The notes beneath the pieces are model-generated. The model was not told where the DNA came from, did not search any database, and saw only the letters and a program-made list of their open reading frames with translations. DNA of 64,000 nucleotides from Rutidosis leptorrhynchoides. Taxonomy: Eukaryota > Streptophyta > Magnoliopsida > Asterales > Asteraceae. Location: the NCBI RefSeq assembly GCF_046630445.1, contig NC_092333.1, positions 341,448,501 through 341,512,500 on the forward strand, written 5' to 3'. The position numbers and the translations under genes were made by a program. Below, piece after piece: positions 62,568 through 64,000 of this stretch (position 1 is the stretch's first letter; every line of letters begins with the position of its first letter).

Positions 62568-63779
62568 ATGGCGCCACCTAAAGGTACTAACAATACAGCA
62601 AAACCAGGCAGCGAAACGGAAAACACAAAAGGAACGTCTGACATCGTCCCACACAGTTTGAACACAGCAAGTTTACCAACGGTGGAACCCCCACATCCAC
62701 AAAAACAATTCATTGCTACCGTTCACTCCGGCGACACTTCAGATGACGAAATGAATGTCTCCGGCGATGATGAAGATACAAGAGAAAAGACACCAGCTGA
62801 CGGGAAAAGATTGAACATGGGCATCTCCGGCCTCAAAACCGGTGGCTCGAGTGAAATCGGATCATCTCATGATGATACTGAAATGATCACTAAGATGATC
62901 TCTGCAGACGTCCAAAAACAAGTACTCGATAAATTAAAGGTCATGTTATGTGATAACACCAATATCGCAGGAAGGCAACATCAACAAAATGCTAACATTC
63001 TGAAGGCTAACCCTCTGCCACACATCGGTTCAGGAAGTGAAGGAGCTGTCAAGGCTGCAGCCAACGCATGGCTCACGGAGCTCCTCGTGTAGGCTGCACC
63101 GCCAGCATACAAGCATTATCTATCACAACCTGCCGTTCAGGGCACTGCACTCAAGAATCTGTTTGCCCTAATAACTGGCAATAAAGCAAAACGGCCAGTT
63201 GAGATGTCAGCCACCAGCCAGAAGTTCTGCAAGAGAATCGCCGACTGCATTCTGCCGGACAATATCGTCATACAGGTCACTTTGGGTGTGTACAGTGGAA
63301 CCACTGACCCGGATGATTTCCTGCAAATTTTTGAAGGTGTCATGAAAACCCAACATTGGAGTGATGAGGTCGCATGCCATCTCTTTTCGACTGTCTTGCA
63401 GTCTGCTGCTAGAGAGTGGTTCGGCAAACTGCCACCAAATGGTATCACATGCTTCGCAGACCTACGGGTTAAGTTTCTCATGCAATACCAAAATCTCTGC
63501 CGGCACATGTTTACACACTTGTATGCTCATGAGATACCAATGTACCGAGGAGAGAAAATTGAAAGTTTCATCACAAGGTACATGCTGGAATGTCAAAAAA
63601 TCCCAGGACTCCCGGAAACACAACATATTTCCAGGTTTCCGAACTCCGATGGAACATCCCGAGTACATTAGCGGATGCCGTGACAGTAGCAAGGCAGTAT
63701 CAGGATTCTGGGTGAGAGAGGCAAGCCGGGTATCATCGAGATGAGAAGAAGCGAGACAATGAAAGAAGAAGCAATAACA
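62568..63779 (+). pseudogene. TAT-G gag, broken and cut by another element
   Basis: ATG at 62568 (MAPPKGTN), followed by an acidic Ser/Thr-rich region. An in-frame TAG at 63090 interrupts, then the same frame continues to about 63630 with the gag core: YSGTTDPDDFLQIFEGVM, SAAREWFGKLPP and the following helices, typical of Retrotrans_gag in the Tat lineage. Another frame takes over near 63620 (FRTPMEHPEYI), showing a frameshift. The sequence is broken off at 63780 by an LTR start. It is an element separate from TAT-C, or at least a second gag-bearing copy. Confidence 0.75.
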
Positions 63780-64000
63780 TGTAATGACCCGGAAAAAACG
63801 TCATTGGCGTCATCGTTAACTTAGGTCCCGTTACGTGGTCATAGTCCCTAAATGAGATGCGTTTGACTAAAATTATGTCGCATTCATTTGAAACATGTAT
63901 GACTTGTAAAGTTTTAAGTTACCAAACAATTCGAAAAAGAGTTTAAGTTTACAAAAGTTATCAAGTATAAATGAAATAACTTGCGACATAATATAAGTTG
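63780..64000 (+). mobile_element. Start of another LTR (LTR-H), truncated by the window end
   Basis: TGTAATGACCCGGAAAAAACG resembles the starts of the TEK-D LTR (TGTAGTGACCCGAAC) and the LARD LTR (TGTGACGACCCGGAA). It interrupts TAT-G gag. Only 221 bp are visible, so the family and whether it is a solo or complete element are unknown. Confidence 0.55.

Overview
The window is plant nuclear DNA made almost entirely of nested LTR retrotransposons. Evidence for a plant: Ty3/gypsy polyproteins of chromovirus (Tekay/Del-like) and Tat type, primer sites matching plant initiator tRNA-Met (TGGTATCAGAGC), 5-bp target duplications and long AT and ATT microsatellites. The style of the Tekay families recalls Asteraceae from memory; that is an inference and was not searched. 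I see no rRNA, tRNA, CRISPR or ordinary single-copy host gene. The only host-like coding sequence is an F-box/Sel1-like reading frame carried inside a retrotransposon.

Layout, oldest host to youngest guest. (i) TAT-C, a Tat-lineage element on the + strand, supplies the backbone from 29816 to about 61278: decayed pol with archaeal-type RNase H and integrase (29816-32180), then a long 3' region with an antisense ORF (aORF, now split into 35902-36125 and 49574-51303), then a probable 3' LTR. (ii) LARD-B (+ strand, 20696-29815, its 5' LTR outside the window) sits in TAT-C pol. (iii) LARD-A (- strand, 1-20695) sits in the leader of LARD-B. (iv) TEK-1 (+ strand, 1926-13986, TSD ACGTA) sits in LARD-A. 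TAT-C also took in a solo LTR (32437-35710, TSD ACTCC), the complete young element TEK-D (36126-49573, - strand, TSD TAGCG) and TEK-F (51681-60661, - strand, TSD AGGGA). At the right end is a second Tat-type gag (TAT-G) cut by the start of another LTR at 63780.

How the parts work together. TEK-D has one uninterrupted 1538-codon gag-pol and LTRs of equal length (3424 bp each) differing at only about ten sites, so it is the best candidate for an active element. LARD-A and LARD-B have very large LTRs (about 4.5-4.7 kb) and no gag-pol. They share with TEK-D the primer site and leader, the R/U5 part of the LTR, a 19-bp palindrome and the purine tract before the 3' LTR. This fits non-autonomous elements mobilised by a TEK-D-like partner.

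Most interesting observations: (1) both LARD copies carry, antisense to the element, a 57-codon ORF for a small hydrophobic protein; lengths are identical, differences fall mainly at third codon positions (15:8:27), and a TATA-like box lies 80-90 bp upstream in both, which suggests an undescribed antisense gene. (2) TEK-D carries an F-box/Sel1-like ORF and an acidic-repeat ORF upstream of gag. (3) A palindrome and a duplicated PPT-like hairpin are shared across families.
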